A DNA stretch of 64,000 bases from Oreohelix idahoensis (GCA_024509875.1 JAMPIV010000595.1:146501-210500); one strand, 5' to 3'. Shown: positions 36,045-48,955, counted from the stretch's first letter. A program made the numbers and translations. The notes: generated by a model from the sequence alone, not told the origin.

Positions 36045-36099
36045 CTCATGGAGGAGAGAACTGGCGACTGGTATAAAAGGGATAAGAAGACATGGAAAG

Positions 36100-36174
36100 A
36101 CATTGAGCTGATGGCACGTGACAGACATTGAGCTGATGGCACGTGACAGACATTGAGCTGATGGCACGTGACAG
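36100..36174. repeat. 25-bp triple tandem repeat
   Basis: Three exact copies of a 25-bp unit built on cattgagctgatggcacgtg plus acaga, covering the RTE-C codons for ELMARDR. Confidence 0.97.
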
Positions 36175-36364
36175 ACGGACTTGGCACAAGTTTATTGAAG
36201 GTCTATCCTTTTTGGGGCAGAGCAGATAAATGATGTGCATCGCTCCATAAGAGCTGCTGTAGATAACAGGAGAATCATTTAGAGATGATGTTGCTCTAAA
36301 TGCGCCCAAGTCATGACATTTGATATGAATCAAAAACGTCTTTGATAAATTTACTGATATACTC

Positions 36365-37736
<1,372 letters not shown>

Positions 37737-37747
37737 TATATATATAT

Positions 37748-38296
<549 letters not shown>

Positions 38297-38394
38297 GAAT
38301 GTTAGTTATGCTACCGATTAACATAATATTGGTCTGTCCTATCCTGTGTAATAGGTCATATGTCATATTTCTTTGATTAATCGTGCACTTAACG

Positions 38395-38775
38395 CACTAT
38401 TTGTCTCTGAGGCATCTCCAGTCAGTGTTGCTTTATTCTGCAGTTAGTTTCATTAGTGGATCATGCCTTTTGACTGATCGTGTTCTTGACGTTCTGTAAG
38501 TCCATGACTCCTCTCCAACAAATGCTGCCAAAGACATTTTTCTGCAAATAGTTCCATGACTGGACCATAGCTTTTGACTAATCATGCCTCGTAGCACTGG
38601 AGCTTCCAGCTAGTGTTGCCATAGACTTCATTCTGCAGACAGTTCCATCACTGGATCATGGCTTTTGACTAATAGCGCCCTTGGAGCACTGCCCGCCTAC
38701 GACGCCACTCCAACTAGCGTGGCCATATATATTATTTTGCGCATAATCCCATGATTTGACCATGACTTTTTAAAA
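38395..38775. repeat. Degenerate tandem repeat, unit about 105 bp
   Basis: Four diverged units, each containing a ttctgcagacagttccatca-like segment, ctggatcatggcttttgact and an aatcatgcc-like segment, followed by ccagctagtgttgcc-like text (starts near 38415, 38530, 38625, 38730). Confidence 0.7.
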
Positions 38776-39654
38776 TTTCCAAACGGTGATGTTCAGAAGT
38801 GGTACCCGAAGAATGCAGTCTATCAATACTTTCATTATTCATTAAGTGATCAGTAAAATAGATACTTTAAAACGTTATATTTAACTTCAGTCCCGTCTCA
38901 GTATATGGCCACTGGCATCTTCATGAAAGATAATATCCCATACATGTAGAGTATCAGATACGTGAAGAGTTCTGTAAGGAGTAACAGTCTACCTGGTTAA
39001 ATATTTACTGATGCCGAGAGTGGAAATATTTGCAGCTTCCAGCTTTTAGCCCGTGTGTCCATTTATGTCTTACTTGGTTCTGCTGATCTTAATTCTGTTA
39101 TTCAAAAGACGAACGCATGATTTTGAATTTTTTTGTTAGTGTAAGAGTCTGTTTCACAAACCACTGTGGGTCGCCTTGATTTAGTAATAAAAGGTGCATC
39201 ATAAAATGATGTCTTGTGAGGAGCTAGTATTGGAAATAGTTACAGGACTGATAAACAGCTTTATTTTGATTAATATACATATGGTTTTAAAATGTGCCCG
39301 GAGTTTAGCAATTCTTGTAAGAGTGAAATGAACTGTCACAAGTTTTGCTGGGACAGTTCAAGTAGCCATATCTTACATAGGAAGATGTGAAAAATATGAC
39401 ATCGTGTTTCTTAGACGACAACTGATGAGTTGATCAGATGATGCTGACAACGAAAACGAAATTTGAAAGCAGCACATAGACTTGTCACTAGGTCACTGTT
39501 GTTTTTATCATTATTTGAGCATGAGCAAATCATCACACTATCCACACGGTTTAGCAGTCGCACTTGTTAAGGCCCACGATTTTGTACACAGTTCTGAAGA
39601 CCCCAGATTGGCGAGGACTAGATTAGAGAGAAGAGTATGGCTTTGCTACATGGG
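38776..39654 (-). other. Probable GPCR 3' UTR and downstream sequence
   Basis: No other gene seen. On the minus strand an AATAAA signal (complement of tttatt at 39260-39265) lies about 390 bp after the GPCR stop and may end its transcript. This is an inference from the motif alone. Confidence 0.35.
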
Positions 39655-40167
39655 TCACGTGGCAGTCTCCGCCACCAAAGCGCCCTTGTTGTGGTCCAGG
39701 CTGTTGATCTGTTGTTGCTCACTTTGCACATGTTGAGGATCCACGTGATTTCCGGTTACGCTGCTGTTAGAAAGAACGTTTAGTCGTATCTTTTCAGAGT
39801 CGGTATCGTAATACGCCTTCACGTCTTTCATCAAGACAGCATTGTCGTTGCCGTTTTTAAGCGGCGACCTGTTAACGATGACTGAAGGCTGCTGTGTCTC
39901 CACATTTGTGTACTGCGTGTAACTATTTGAATAATTATCGCCACCTCGACCAAAAAAGAGGCAAGGTAGAACTTGTCGAAACTCTTTCTTGAAGTTATCA
40001 TTCATCCAGGCGTACAAAAATGGGTTGTAGATGGTCGAGCTCATGGCAATGACGTGCGCCATGAAGAAGATCAAAGTAAAGTAGTACCAGTCCTCCAGTG
40101 ATTTGTCGGCGTCATTCCACAAATGAACCATATTCAGTGGCATCCAGCACAGTACAAAGATGACTAC
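39655..40167 (-). CDS. Neuropeptide GPCR, exon 2 (TM6-TM7 and C-tail)
   Basis: Encodes residues 255-424 of the receptor. It opens after a consensus acceptor (CTTACTCCTCAG) with VVIFVLCWMPLN (TM6 CWxP, residues 261-264), then an extracellular loop, TM7 with FFMAHVIAMSSTIYNPFLYA (NPxxY at 302-306) and WMNDNFKKEFRQ (helix 8). A Cys pair (LPCLFFG) shortly after helix 8 may be palmitoylated. The cytoplasmic tail is rich in Asn, Gln and Ser, with possible kinase sites, and ends VAETAT. The stop is TGA at 39655-39657. IAMSSTIYNPFLYAW strongly resembles NPY/NPF/sNPF/PrRP receptors. The first base of the exon is fixed by the splice site and by phase 0 with exon 1. Confidence 0.92.
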   Translation of the reverse strand, partial: VVIFVLCWMPLNMVHLWNDADKSLEDWYYFTLIFFMAHVIAMSSTIYNPFLYAWMNDNFKKEFRQVLPCLFFGRGGDNYSNSYTQYTNVETQQPSVIVNRSPLKNGNDNAVLMKDVKAYYDTDSEKIRLNVLSNSSVTGNHVDPQHVQSEQQQINSLDHNKGALVAETAT

Positions 40168-40429
40168 CTGAGGAGTAAGATAAGAGTAGTTTGAATGTTA
40201 CAGATTAAAAAAAAAAAAAACGGATTTAAACACACATTACAAATAAGACACAATGTCAGTTGCAACAAATATAACTGTTCATTGTAGGCGACTAAGGGAT
40301 ACTGAAGATCACTCGAAGTCTATCCATGAAATGCATTTTTGTTTCCCTTTATGAGTAGTATAGTAGGCGTTTTGCGCCTACTATACTACTTTTATGTCTT
40401 TTACGCTAGAGATTTCAGAATAGGGGTTG

Positions 40430-40680
40430 CCTTATAATGCTATCAACTGGCTGTCGTAATGTGTGTACTATCCAACTCCACCGTCTACTCCGGACCTCTA
40501 TTTCCCTGGTGTTTGTTTTGGTCTTACAAACCTCTACACCTCACGGTAGAAGAGGAACGACTAAGTAAGTAAGTAAGTTTGCTTTGGTCTTGTGATCAGT
40601 TCCACGTTAGCGATCTTGTCAAACCTTTGCAACTCTTCTATACTGCGCAAGCACCCATTTATGAAAGTCTGCGTCTTTAA
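40430..40680 (-). pseudogene. RTE-C 3' ORF fragment
   Basis: The minus strand reads TFINGCLRSIEELQRFDKIA, NVELIT, a break caused by an RTE-A tail, then IVHTLRQPVDSIIRQP-type residues. This is colinear with the minus-strand RTE-C segment at 46185-46340. Confidence 0.65.
40526..40576 (+). mobile_element. 51-bp dead-on-arrival RTE-A 3' tail
   Basis: Contains cctctacacctcacggtaga, aacgactaagtaagtaagta: the last codons and tail of RTE-A. Flanked by gtttgttttggtctt (40511-40525) and gtttgctttggtctt (40577-40591), a 15-bp duplication with one change. Confidence 0.9.
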
Positions 40681-41262
40681 ATAAATAAATAAATAAATAG
40701 ACAATAATAATAATAATAAAATTAAACAGAAAATAAAATTAATTTAATTTAATTGCTTTAAAAAAAGCTTTGCTAGCACAAAATAGTTTAAATGTAGATT
40801 AATTCAGAAGCGTTTACCTCAAAGACGTGTAAAATGAAATTCACTGACATTCCACTGTAATAATAAGATAAATGAAATGAAACAAAAAAATACCGAATTA
40901 TGAACACGAAAACAATTTTTATTCTAAAAATGCAAGAAGTTTCCTTACGAAAAAAAATATATGATAAGATTAGTAAAAGCTAGTATTCTTAAAAATAAAA
41001 AGCATTTGAAATCTTTACTGCCTTTATATACTTTAAAATGTAGAAAATTAATCCCAAATCTTATAAACAAATAAAAGTTTAACATTTTTGTTTTCTAAGT
41101 TTTATCAAGAAACATGAATCCATACGTCATGAAGTCATTTTGATTTAATCTTCTAGTTATCTGCTTTTTTGCCATAATTTTATCAACAAGATTAATCCAA
41201 AAACATTTTTATCTTCTCAGATTTCGCTTTTGATTCTTTATGTTGTTCTGTAAATCTTCTCT
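40681..41262. other. No gene seen
   Basis: AT-rich intronic sequence with an (AAAT)n run near 40680-40700. Confidence 0.5.
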
Positions 41263-41274
41263 ATATCTTCTTGT

Positions 41275-41634
41275 TTTTTTTTTTTTTTTTTTTTGTGTAC
41301 GCCCGCTATTTCTCGAGGCGAAATCTCAGGTTAGTATGTCTAGCCTGAGACTGATTTTTACTTGAGTATCCCTTTTATTCTTGTACAGAGACAGGTATCC
41401 CTCGCCATTCAGGCAGATACTCGCCGATTTCGGAGGTACCCATTAGAGCTGGGTCGGCTCAGGAGCCGCCAGTCCCTGGTCGACGACACTCCTTCAAATG
41501 TACTCGCCAGGGCTCGAGTTAATCCAGTCCAAATCCCAGTCGACGAAAAATCTTCAAATGTCCTCGCCCGGGTTTGATCCTGGGTCATCCGGTCGCCAGC
41601 GCAGTTTGGTAACCACTACACCAGCGCGGCTCAC
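41275..41634 (-). mobile_element. SINE-2, complete copy with 12-bp TSD
   Basis: On the minus strand it starts with a tRNA-like head: A box TGGTGTAGTGGTTA (complement near 41608-41622) and B box GGATCAAACCC (complement near 41572-41582). It ends in a long A tail (T-run at 41274-41294 on plus). Target atatcttcttgt is duplicated at 41263-41274 and 41635-41646. A 3' fragment of the family is at 22478. Confidence 0.88.
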
Positions 41635-41646
41635 ATATCTTCTTGT

Positions 41647-42177
41647 CATTGCTGTTTTCATCGTCATTAACATTCACTACTGTGCATCATTATTACTACA
41701 GGCCTCTCAACCACATTCGGACAAAAAAATGTCCATGATAAGAAAAGAAAATAACTACTACTCCCGTAGACGTTTTATACATGACGCAATAATATGAGGC
41801 TGACAGCCTCATCACGCAAACAAATAGCTACATAAACCACAGCTGGTTTCTATCTATTCTGGTGTCTTCAAATTTCGAGCTTATTTCTGATTACTTTTTT
41901 TTTCATTCAGAACTTTCTAGTTTTGATTTTTGTTCCTATCTAAAGTACTGTCTCTTTGTAAAGAGTCACATCTATGCTGCTTCTATTCGTCTGTCTGTTT
42001 GCTCGTTCATAAACCAGGTTTTTCTTGTGTGAAGTAATGGTCATTCTATACTGTAAGCCTTACAGTCAAGCCTTCTTTCTCGCTGCTTTTGGCAATCTTC
42101 CGTTTGCAAAAAAAAATAAAATAATAATAATAATAAAATAAATAAATAAAATAACATACGTACATTAAGAAATAACG
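41647..42177. other. No gene seen
   Basis: Intronic spacer; (AAT)n-like run near 42110-42150. Confidence 0.5.
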
Positions 42178-42672
42178 GCACGTGGTCTGGCGATTAATCC
42201 CTGGTACCGGGTTCAATCCCCAGTTGAGGGAATATAATTTATGGACATTTTTTTATTTCAGAACCAGTGGTCCTAACGATGTCATACTCCCCCCTGGTCT
42301 CCTGGGTAGTGAGATCGGATGCCTAGCCTTCTCGGATAAGAGCAAAAAAATAGGAGCTCCCGTGTGCAAGCTGCGCACGTAAAATATCACACGACAGTTG
42401 GAAATCGTAAAGAGTAGGCCATAAGGCCGCTGCCCTGGCAAAAACTTAAAAAATTAGAAATCTACCCACCACAAAAACATTTATAGAGTGTGTGATTCCT
42501 ATATATACACATTGGGATTCTCGCCGGTGCTACGGAGTTCGTGCACTGTGCTGAGATCCTCCTTGTGTGATCTAAGGGAGGAGATCGGAGCGCTGATGGT
42601 GTTCTCCGTGTGCAATGAAGATAGTCCTTAAAACCAACCAAACCAAACCAAACCAAAACAAACCAAAACAAA
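42178..42672 (+). mobile_element. SINE-1 copy 2 with (AACCA)n tail
   Basis: B box GGGTTCAATCCC near 42208 with a damaged A-box side, then the full SINE-1 body (gatgtcatactcccccctgg, ctcctgggtagtgagatcgg, gtaaagagtaggccataagg, gtgctacggagttcgtgcac, gatctaagggaggagatcgg). It ends in an (AACCA)n-type repeat at 42630-42672. Longest SINE-1 copy, about 495 bp. Confidence 0.85.
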
Positions 42673-43477
42673 TCCCTGATTGAAACTGTTGTTATAAATA
42701 TGTCACTTAAAAAAAAAAAAAAAAAAAAACCACCACTTCTTATTTGGAATGTACTTTGGATGTAAAATATACTTGCATGACGTACATCGGCGGAAGGCAA
42801 ACCAGGACCTGTGGAAATCTACTTTAGAAACACTTAGCTCTTGAAAGAGTTCCCTTGATAAAATAATGTAGATTTTATCCTAAAAGACATGGATGAAGAG
42901 AATGTCAGACGATGATGAAAAAGAAAAGGAAGACATTGAAATAACATGTCTACCCGAAGCAAAAAGGCTACGAGAGACCTGGTTGAATAAAAAAAGTTGC
43001 ACCGAGAGCTAGAAAACACAGAAGAAGACTATTTACTATTTCCAGAATAAACTTTCTCCGGTTTCCTTTGACGCACGTGCAGTAATAATCATTCAAAATT
43101 TCACGCCTCTTCCAGTCTTCCTTGCCTGCACTTTGTTTTTGATTGGTTAATGATTAGAGTGACTGACCTCGATCATGATAACTAAAACGTCAGAACTTAT
43201 CAAGATGTCATTAATGGCAGACATACCCTAGTCAAGTCACTCAGTATGGCGTCTAAAATCAATAAAGTTGATGAGGCTTCTCAGCATGTTCCACACAACA
43301 ACAAGGTTAAGAACCTATTTATTCCTTTCAGTAATGATCTTGCACGCTTTAATTTGATGCAGATCTAAGGCTTCATCAGGCGACAGATATGAACGAATTT
43401 TTAAACCTAAGCCTCCATATTCCGTCACTGAACTGAAAATACAGAAACGCCATTACTTTCTCCTGTAATGCCATCGA
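42673..43477. other. No gene seen
   Basis: Intronic sequence with an A-run (42710-42729); no recognisable gene or element. Confidence 0.5.
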
Positions 43478-43800
43478 ACTTTTCCTTTATTTGTTGTAGT
43501 TACGCTATGTTAGACATGTCATCAAGTTTTTCATTTATTTATTGTAGTTACGTTATGTTAGACATGTCATCAAGTTTTTCATTTATTTGTTATAGTTATG
43601 TTATGTTAGACATGTCATCAAGTTTTTCATTTATTTGTTATGGTTATGTTATGTTAGATATGACATCAAGCTTTTAAATCATTTATTATAGTTATGTTAT
43701 GTTAAGTATGTCATCAAACTTTTCATTTGTTATAGTTATGTTATGTTAGGGGTGTCATCAACCTTTTAATTTTTTGTAATAGTTATACTGTTAGGTATAT
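43478..43800. repeat. 48-bp minisatellite
   Basis: About six units of roughly 48 bp containing gttagacatgtcatcaagtt, tttcatttatttgt and tatagttatgttat. Later units are shortened. Because 48 is a multiple of three, a repetitive 69-codon frame (MLDMSSSFSFI type) appears; it is not considered a gene. Confidence 0.88.
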
Positions 43801-45396
43801 TGTAACGAGTCATATTTTCAGTCATTACATTTTCCTGTGACTTACTTGCACCCTGTCCCGTGCCATTCTTTCTCTTCCTTCTCTCCTGCTCCTTATCGTA
43901 CTTTTTCGCTTTCATCGACCGAAGTTGTCTTGTCACACTTCGTCACCCAACACAGTTAACTTGACCACATGACATGTTACCCTTTGTTGGCGGAGCAGAA
44001 ATCGCCAGTACCAGACGGATTAAAAGCCTACATTTAACGACATACTTAGCCTGACGCACGAGTGATAGATAAGCCGGTATCTTTTTTGCACAAGCTGGCA
44101 TATGGCGACTAAGCCAACTGGTCTTGGTGAATGAAGATAACGAGTATTTGATTCATGGAAATGACTTGCAGAAAATTGTAACAAGACAATATTGTCCCGG
44201 TTTTTTTTTCAATCTGAACAACAGGGGGCATTTTAAGATAATGTGTTAATTTTGCAACCATGACTTGTGCCATGTCTAGACATGACCAGCTGGAAAGGAT
44301 TGGAAATAGAGGAATTATTTAATACTTCCGATGGCTTTGTTGAAATAAAGAAGTTGAGAAGAAAGTAACACATTGGTAGAGATTTACCAGACTTAATAAT
44401 TAGGATAGATCAGTGATCTAGTAAATTTGGTAAACGTAACAAGTAATACGGAAGTGGCAAGACCTTATATGATTATGCAGTATGCTCAGAGGAGAAGTGG
44501 GGTGGGGTGGGGGGGGGGGGGTAACCCTTACTAAAAATAAGACTCCTTAGACTTCTTACCTTGGCGTGGGTTAAGATTAAGAATGAAACTAAACTTAATA
44601 GGATATCCTAAAGGAATCCTCACGGGGTAAAATTTATACTTAATTCTGATTGGGTTCTCTCCCAACAGAACCTCACGGAAACCAACGTGTGTGTGGGCCG
44701 AAATTCAATTTATAACCTAAAGCATTTGAAGGTTTTAGCACTGTATTCCATCTTCATCAAAAGAGCAGATCAAAGACAGCCAAAATAAGAGATCGTATAT
44801 AGGATTCCCTATAGGACCGGCCACAGGATTAGGAGTAGCTACTAAGATTAGAGAGTGTAAAACTCTAATAATAATACTGGAAGCCCAGGCTTTAGGACCA
44901 TCCTTATGTGAAAAAAGGATTATAGCTTCATCTATCTGAGGGATAACTGCCCCTTACATTAGCCGCAGTAAATTACGGCCTTTTCTGTGCAATAAAGTTT
45001 GTGTATTAATTCACCCGATATCGCGGTAAGTTGTAATATGTATATTTTGTCATTTTATGTTTGAATTTGACATGAATAATGTGCTTGTGGATGTACAGTT
45101 GCACATGGTGTTGGCAACCTCAGCACACAAAATAATTTGCCTCATAAACCACCACAGAAAAAAACTGGTGACTGCTTCGTGCGGGTTTCCATATTGACAG
45201 AAATGACAATAACCCCTGAGCTGGGGAGGGGGGGGGGGGGGGGGAGCCAGAAAGATTTGGCATCCGTTTGTTCAAATCCTATACTCCTTGGTGAGGTAAG
45301 GCAGATTTTCATAAATAGATACCTGTGCAAAATAAAACGTTTAAAACAATATGATAATATTACCACCTGTGGAGCAGATGGAAAGATGTAGTTGTT
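43801..45396. other. No gene seen; two poly-G tracts
   Basis: Intronic sequence. G-runs lie at about 44502-44521 and 45226-45243. A tgtaacgag at 43801 and an aataaa at 44990 could be the remains of an LTR, but no second copy supports this. Confidence 0.4.
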
Positions 45397-45863
45397 TTAG
45401 TTTGGTTTGGCTTTAACAACCATCATCATTGCACATGAAACGAACAATTCAATCAGTGCTCTGATTTCCTCCCTTAGATTACACAAGGAGGATCTCAGCA
45501 CAGTGCACGAACTCCGTAGCACTGACGAGGATCTCGATTTGTGTATACATGAATCATACATTATTTAAATATTTTTGTGGCGGGTAGGTTTTCCTAATTT
45601 TGTAAATTTTGTCAGTCAGCGGACGAATGGCCTACTCTTTACGATTTACAACTGCCGAGAGATTTTTAACGTGCGCAACTTGCACATGGGACTTCCTTTT
45701 TTCGCCCTTTTCCGAGAAGGCATGGCATCCGATCTCACTACCCAAGAGATCAGGGGGAGTATGACATCATTAAGAACCAACATATATTCTTTATACTGGG
45801 AACCGAACCCGGTACTTTTATAATTAGAGGCGGACGCCATCCCTCTTAGCTACTCCGACCCCC
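45397..45863 (-). mobile_element. SINE-1 copy 3
   Basis: Inverted full-length SINE-1. The right edge is the complement of GGGGGTCGGAGTAGCTAAGA (A-box region) and AACCGGGTTCGG-type B box lies near 45800-45815. The left edge agtttggtttggctttaaca is the complement of the AACCA-type tail. Body blocks match copies 1 and 2 in order. Confidence 0.85.
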
Positions 45864-45879
45864 TGGAAAGATATAGTGG

Positions 45880-46130
45880 AGCAAAAGATGAGGAAAAGTG
45901 TATTCGGATAGAAACCAGACGATGACCTTATAAGGCAATCATTTTTTTCTCTGGAATCGCAAAAGTAAAAGATAAATAGGAACAGCTTAAATAACATGAA
46001 GAGGAGAATTGCAGATATGCATTAAAAAAAGAATAGAAAAGGCATGGAAAGAACATGTCTCACTGGACTAAAGGGCTTGGCATGAACTTGCTGAAGGCGA
46101 TAGCTCCGCAGGGACCAGGTAGAAAATGAG
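45880..46130 (+). pseudogene. RTE-C extreme 3' end, inverted relative to its neighbour
   Basis: Reads FFLWNRKSKR-type (WNPQGKR motif, about 45945-45970), NNMKRRIADMH, EKAWKEHVSLD and AWHELAEGDSSAG-type residues: the end of the RTE-C ORF. It starts at about the motif where the adjacent minus-strand copy (46140-48640) stops matching, so the two pieces are complementary parts of one element or two separate insertions. Confidence 0.55.
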
Positions 46131-46184
46131 TAAGGAATGAAACTTAATTCTCCTCTCTGCTGTGAGTCTTACAGACTATCAACA

Positions 46185-47240
46185 GGTTTCCTCAGTGTGT
46201 GTCCTATCCATCACCATCGTCTTCATCTCATCTCTTGTTCCACTGGCACTTGTCTAGTTCTTGTCCTCAGTTTCACGTTGGTAACCTTGTCATACCATTT
46301 TAATCCCTCTATTCTACGCAAGCACCCATTTATGAAAGTCTGTAGCTTTTTGTTTGTTGTCTTTATTGTTCTCCATGTCTCAGCCATACAATAGGACTGA
46401 CTTCACATTTGAGTTGAAGATTCTTATTTTCGTGATGGATCCGATTTCTCTTGATCTCCATATATTTCCCAATGCAATGAAAGTTCCTCTTGCTTTTTTG
46501 TATTCTTATTTTGATATCACTGTCTGTCCCTCCAACTTTGTCTATATTGCTGTCAAGATATGTGTACGATTCTATTTCTTGTATTGGTGTTTCTTCAAGT
46601 TCAACCCTGTTATCATTACCTGCATTTATTCTCATTAGTTTTGTCTTTTTCCTGTGTATTTTCAGACCCAATTGCGGTGACCTCTCATCGAGTGTTTTCA
46701 ATTTGTCCTGCATCTGATTACGGTTATGGGACAGAAGAGCCAAGTCATCAGCAAAATCCAGATCATCCAACTGCTTAGTCAGAGTCCACTGGATTCCATT
46801 TCTGTTGTGCGTTGTCAATGATCTCATAACCCAGTCTATTGCTAGTAAGAAAAGAAATGGAGACAAGAGGCATCCCTGTCGCACCGTTAATTTGTAGCTC
46901 TTCTTCTGCTGGCTGGATGTCCGGGGGTTTTGTGGAGCTGGTCTATTGAGAAGGTCCTCAAAATATTCTGTCCACCTCTTCATTTGCTCTTGTATATTGC
47001 TGAGCAGTTTTCCATTCTTGTCTTTTATGAGCCAACTTGTTTGCTTGTATTTCCCTGTTAGCTTCTTTGTGCTGCTACACAGTTCTCTCATATTTCCTTT
47101 GGCTGCATCATCTTCTGCCTCTCTTGCCAACTCCTCAATATACTTCCTCTTGTCTCTTTTGATACTCATTGTTACTTCTTTGTTTGCTTCTGTGTACACT
47201 TCTTGAGCCTTGGCTTTGGAACTTCTGGTTTTGCTTGTGT
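46185..47240 (-). pseudogene. RTE-C reverse transcriptase, internally deleted
   Basis: The 278-codon frame 46363-47199 encodes the linker (IKRDKRKYIEELAREAEDDA, TGKYKQTSWLIKDKNGKLLS) and then jumps to TVRQGCLLSPFLFLLAIDWV, WTLTKQLDDLDFADDLALLS (FADD catalytic) and LGLKIHRKKTKLMRINAG. The roughly 150-180 residues usually between the linker and VRQGC (RT fingers and first catalytic Asp) are missing, so it is an internally deleted copy even though the frame stays open. After 46363 a shifted frame continues through VPVEQEM-type and IGHTLRKPVDS codons. Confidence 0.8.
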
Positions 47241-47244
47241 TTAA

Positions 47245-47382
47245 CTCTTTGACTCCGGAACAACGCTCAGAGCGTTGGTCAGATTTGTCACCTGTGCCAA
47301 AACAACTCTCTGAGCGTTGTTTTTAGTCTATCACGAATTAAAATTACGGCACAGGGTGGAAAATAATTGCGGAGTCAAAGAG
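47245..47382. mobile_element. piggyBac-like MITE, copy 2
   Basis: 138 bp between intact TTAA sites (47241-47244, 47383-47386). Terminal inverted repeat ctctttgactccg at the left and cggagtcaaagag at the right (13 bp perfect). Internal palindrome aacgctcagagcgtt. Non-coding. Inserted in the RTE-C linker region, so it is younger than that LINE. Confidence 0.9.
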
Positions 47383-47389
47383 TTAAATC

Positions 47390-48500
47390 TACTTTCTTGT
47401 TTTTTCTGTCTTTTATCTTATTCATGGTTTCTGTTGTTAACCATGCTTTTTGTTGTCGTTCCCTTATCCCCAGTATTTCTTCACATGTCTCATTCCATAC
47501 AGTTTTGATTTGCTGCCAATAGTCTTCTGTATTCTCTACATCTTCCAGCTGTTGGAGCACTTGGAATTTGTGGATATTGTGACCGCAAATTTGTCTCTTG
47601 TTTCTTGATTTCTTAGATGTCCTACATTAAATTGTTGTCTTTAATTTTGCATTGTTGCATATCTCTTGAGTTTCATTTTTACTTTGGCTATCAGAAGGTG
47701 GTGATCTGATGCCACATCTGCTCCTCTATATACCTTTACATCCTGCAATGATGATCTAAACTTCTTGTTTATGCATATATGATCAATCTGATTTTCTGTT
47801 CTATGGTCTGGTGATATCCTTGTTGCCTTGTGTATTCTCTTATGTGGAAATATGCTAGCCAGTTGATTTGAAGCACAAAAGTTTGAGAATAGTTCCCCAT
47901 TTTCATTCATTATTCCTAGCCCATGTTTTCCCTTGACTTCTTTAAAGCCGGTGTTGACTGTACCTATCTTTGCATTCATGTCCCCCATCAAAATTGTGAT
48001 GTCTCTTCTCTTTACTTTTTCCATAATTTCATCTAGTCTAGTATAAAATGCTTCTTTCACAGACTCTTCTTTGTCATTAGTTGGTGCATAACATTGGATG
48101 ACTTTTACATTTATTTTTTTTAGCTGTTTTAAAAGTAGCTGTTATTATTCTGGGTCCAACAGCTTCCCATTCAATGAGTGCTTTCTGTGCTTCTTTAGAT
48201 AACATAAGAGCTACCCCTTCACTGCGGTGTGAAATTTCGTCTTCATGTCATGAGGACAGCACCAATTCACCTGTGATGAGTTTCTTCTTGTCTACCCCCT
48301 TCCACGTTGTTTCACACATTCCCAGAACCTCGATTTTATATTCCCTTATTTCTGCTGCTACTTGTGCCACTTTCCCTCGTTCGTTTAATGTCCGAACATT
48401 GCAGGTGCCAAGTCTGGAAGTTCTCCTAGAAGAAAGAAGGTTAGTCAGTAACACAGACCCCTTTCGGCTTTCTCTGTGTTGCATCATACGCCTCCCTGCG
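47390..48500 (-). pseudogene. RTE-C endonuclease and linker start
   Basis: Minus strand: LGTCNVRTLNERGKVAQVAA, IREYKIEVLGMCETTWKG (catalytic ET; about 48248-48487), then DITILMGDMNAKIGTVNTGF (GDMN), FPHKRIHKATRISPDHRTEN, QIDHICINKKFRSSLQDVKV, YRGADVASDHHLLIAKVKMK (SDH; 47641-48060), then linker residues KTVWNETCEEILGIRERQQK and WLTTETMNKIKDRKNKK (47375-47560). This is an apurinic-type endonuclease as in RTE LINEs, broken by at least three frame changes. Confidence 0.82.
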
Positions 48501-48826
48501 AGAGAACCTTCCCCTGTCTTGGATGGCTATGTTTTATTTTCCTTAATTGACTTGTCCATGTTTGTTGAAGTTTTTTGTGGTAAACATTTTTTTAACAGGA
48601 TAGGGTAACCAGCCCCATGCCCAACCCTCTTTAGTCGCTTTCTACGAAATGTATGCCAGGGAACAGTGTTACTATTCTTTGCTCCTCTTTCGGGCCCCGG
48701 TAACACACGGGTGTAACATATATTAGCTATGGGTTAAGTGGCCGCATAATTATACCATTCATATTTCTAGCAGGAAAGGTTTGATAGTGTCACAGAAACA
48801 TTCACTGTTACAATTGCTTTCCTGAA

Positions 48827-48866
48827 TAATAATAATAATAATAACACACACACACACACGCACGCA

Positions 48867-48898
<32 letters not shown>

Positions 48899-48903
48899 CA
48901 CAC
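48827..48903. repeat. Compound microsatellite (AAT)n-(AC)n-(GCAC)n-(AC)n
   Basis: Consecutive runs of AAT, then AC, CGCA and AC repeats. Confidence 0.97.
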
Positions 48904-48955
48904 CAAAAAAAAAGAAGTTTGGATGTGAATTTCTTCTCATTAAAGAAACGGACGT

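Larger units (their letters stand above)
35800..36220 (+). pseudogene. RTE-C 3' ORF end with internal repeat expansions
   Basis: Plus-strand tail of RTE-C: TRRRRLRW (about 35858-35882), an HTLRE-type segment, SITRQS-type and FGNRRGREI-type residues, then a (GA)n tract where other copies read GKRKRGRP codons. After it come [19 protein letters not shown] residues, a triple 25-bp repeat over the ELMARDR codons, and DLAQVYWRSI-type end sequence. Not functional. Confidence 0.65.
46140..48640 (-). mobile_element. RTE-C copy, long but internally deleted
   Basis: Longest member of RTE-C in the window, containing endonuclease and RT parts on the minus strand. The 5' side extends to at least 48487 (first endonuclease motif) and perhaps 48720. 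A piggyBac-like MITE splits it at 47245-47382. The 3' coding end after LRKPVDS is absent. Confidence 0.8.

Noticed and set aside
43468..43677. Repetitive 69-codon frame (MLDMSSSFSF type)
   Set aside because: By-product of a 48-bp minisatellite; no flanking gene structure.
43801..45000. Possible solo LTR (tgtaacgag start, AATAAA near 44990)
   Set aside because: No second copy in the window and no duplication to support the borders.
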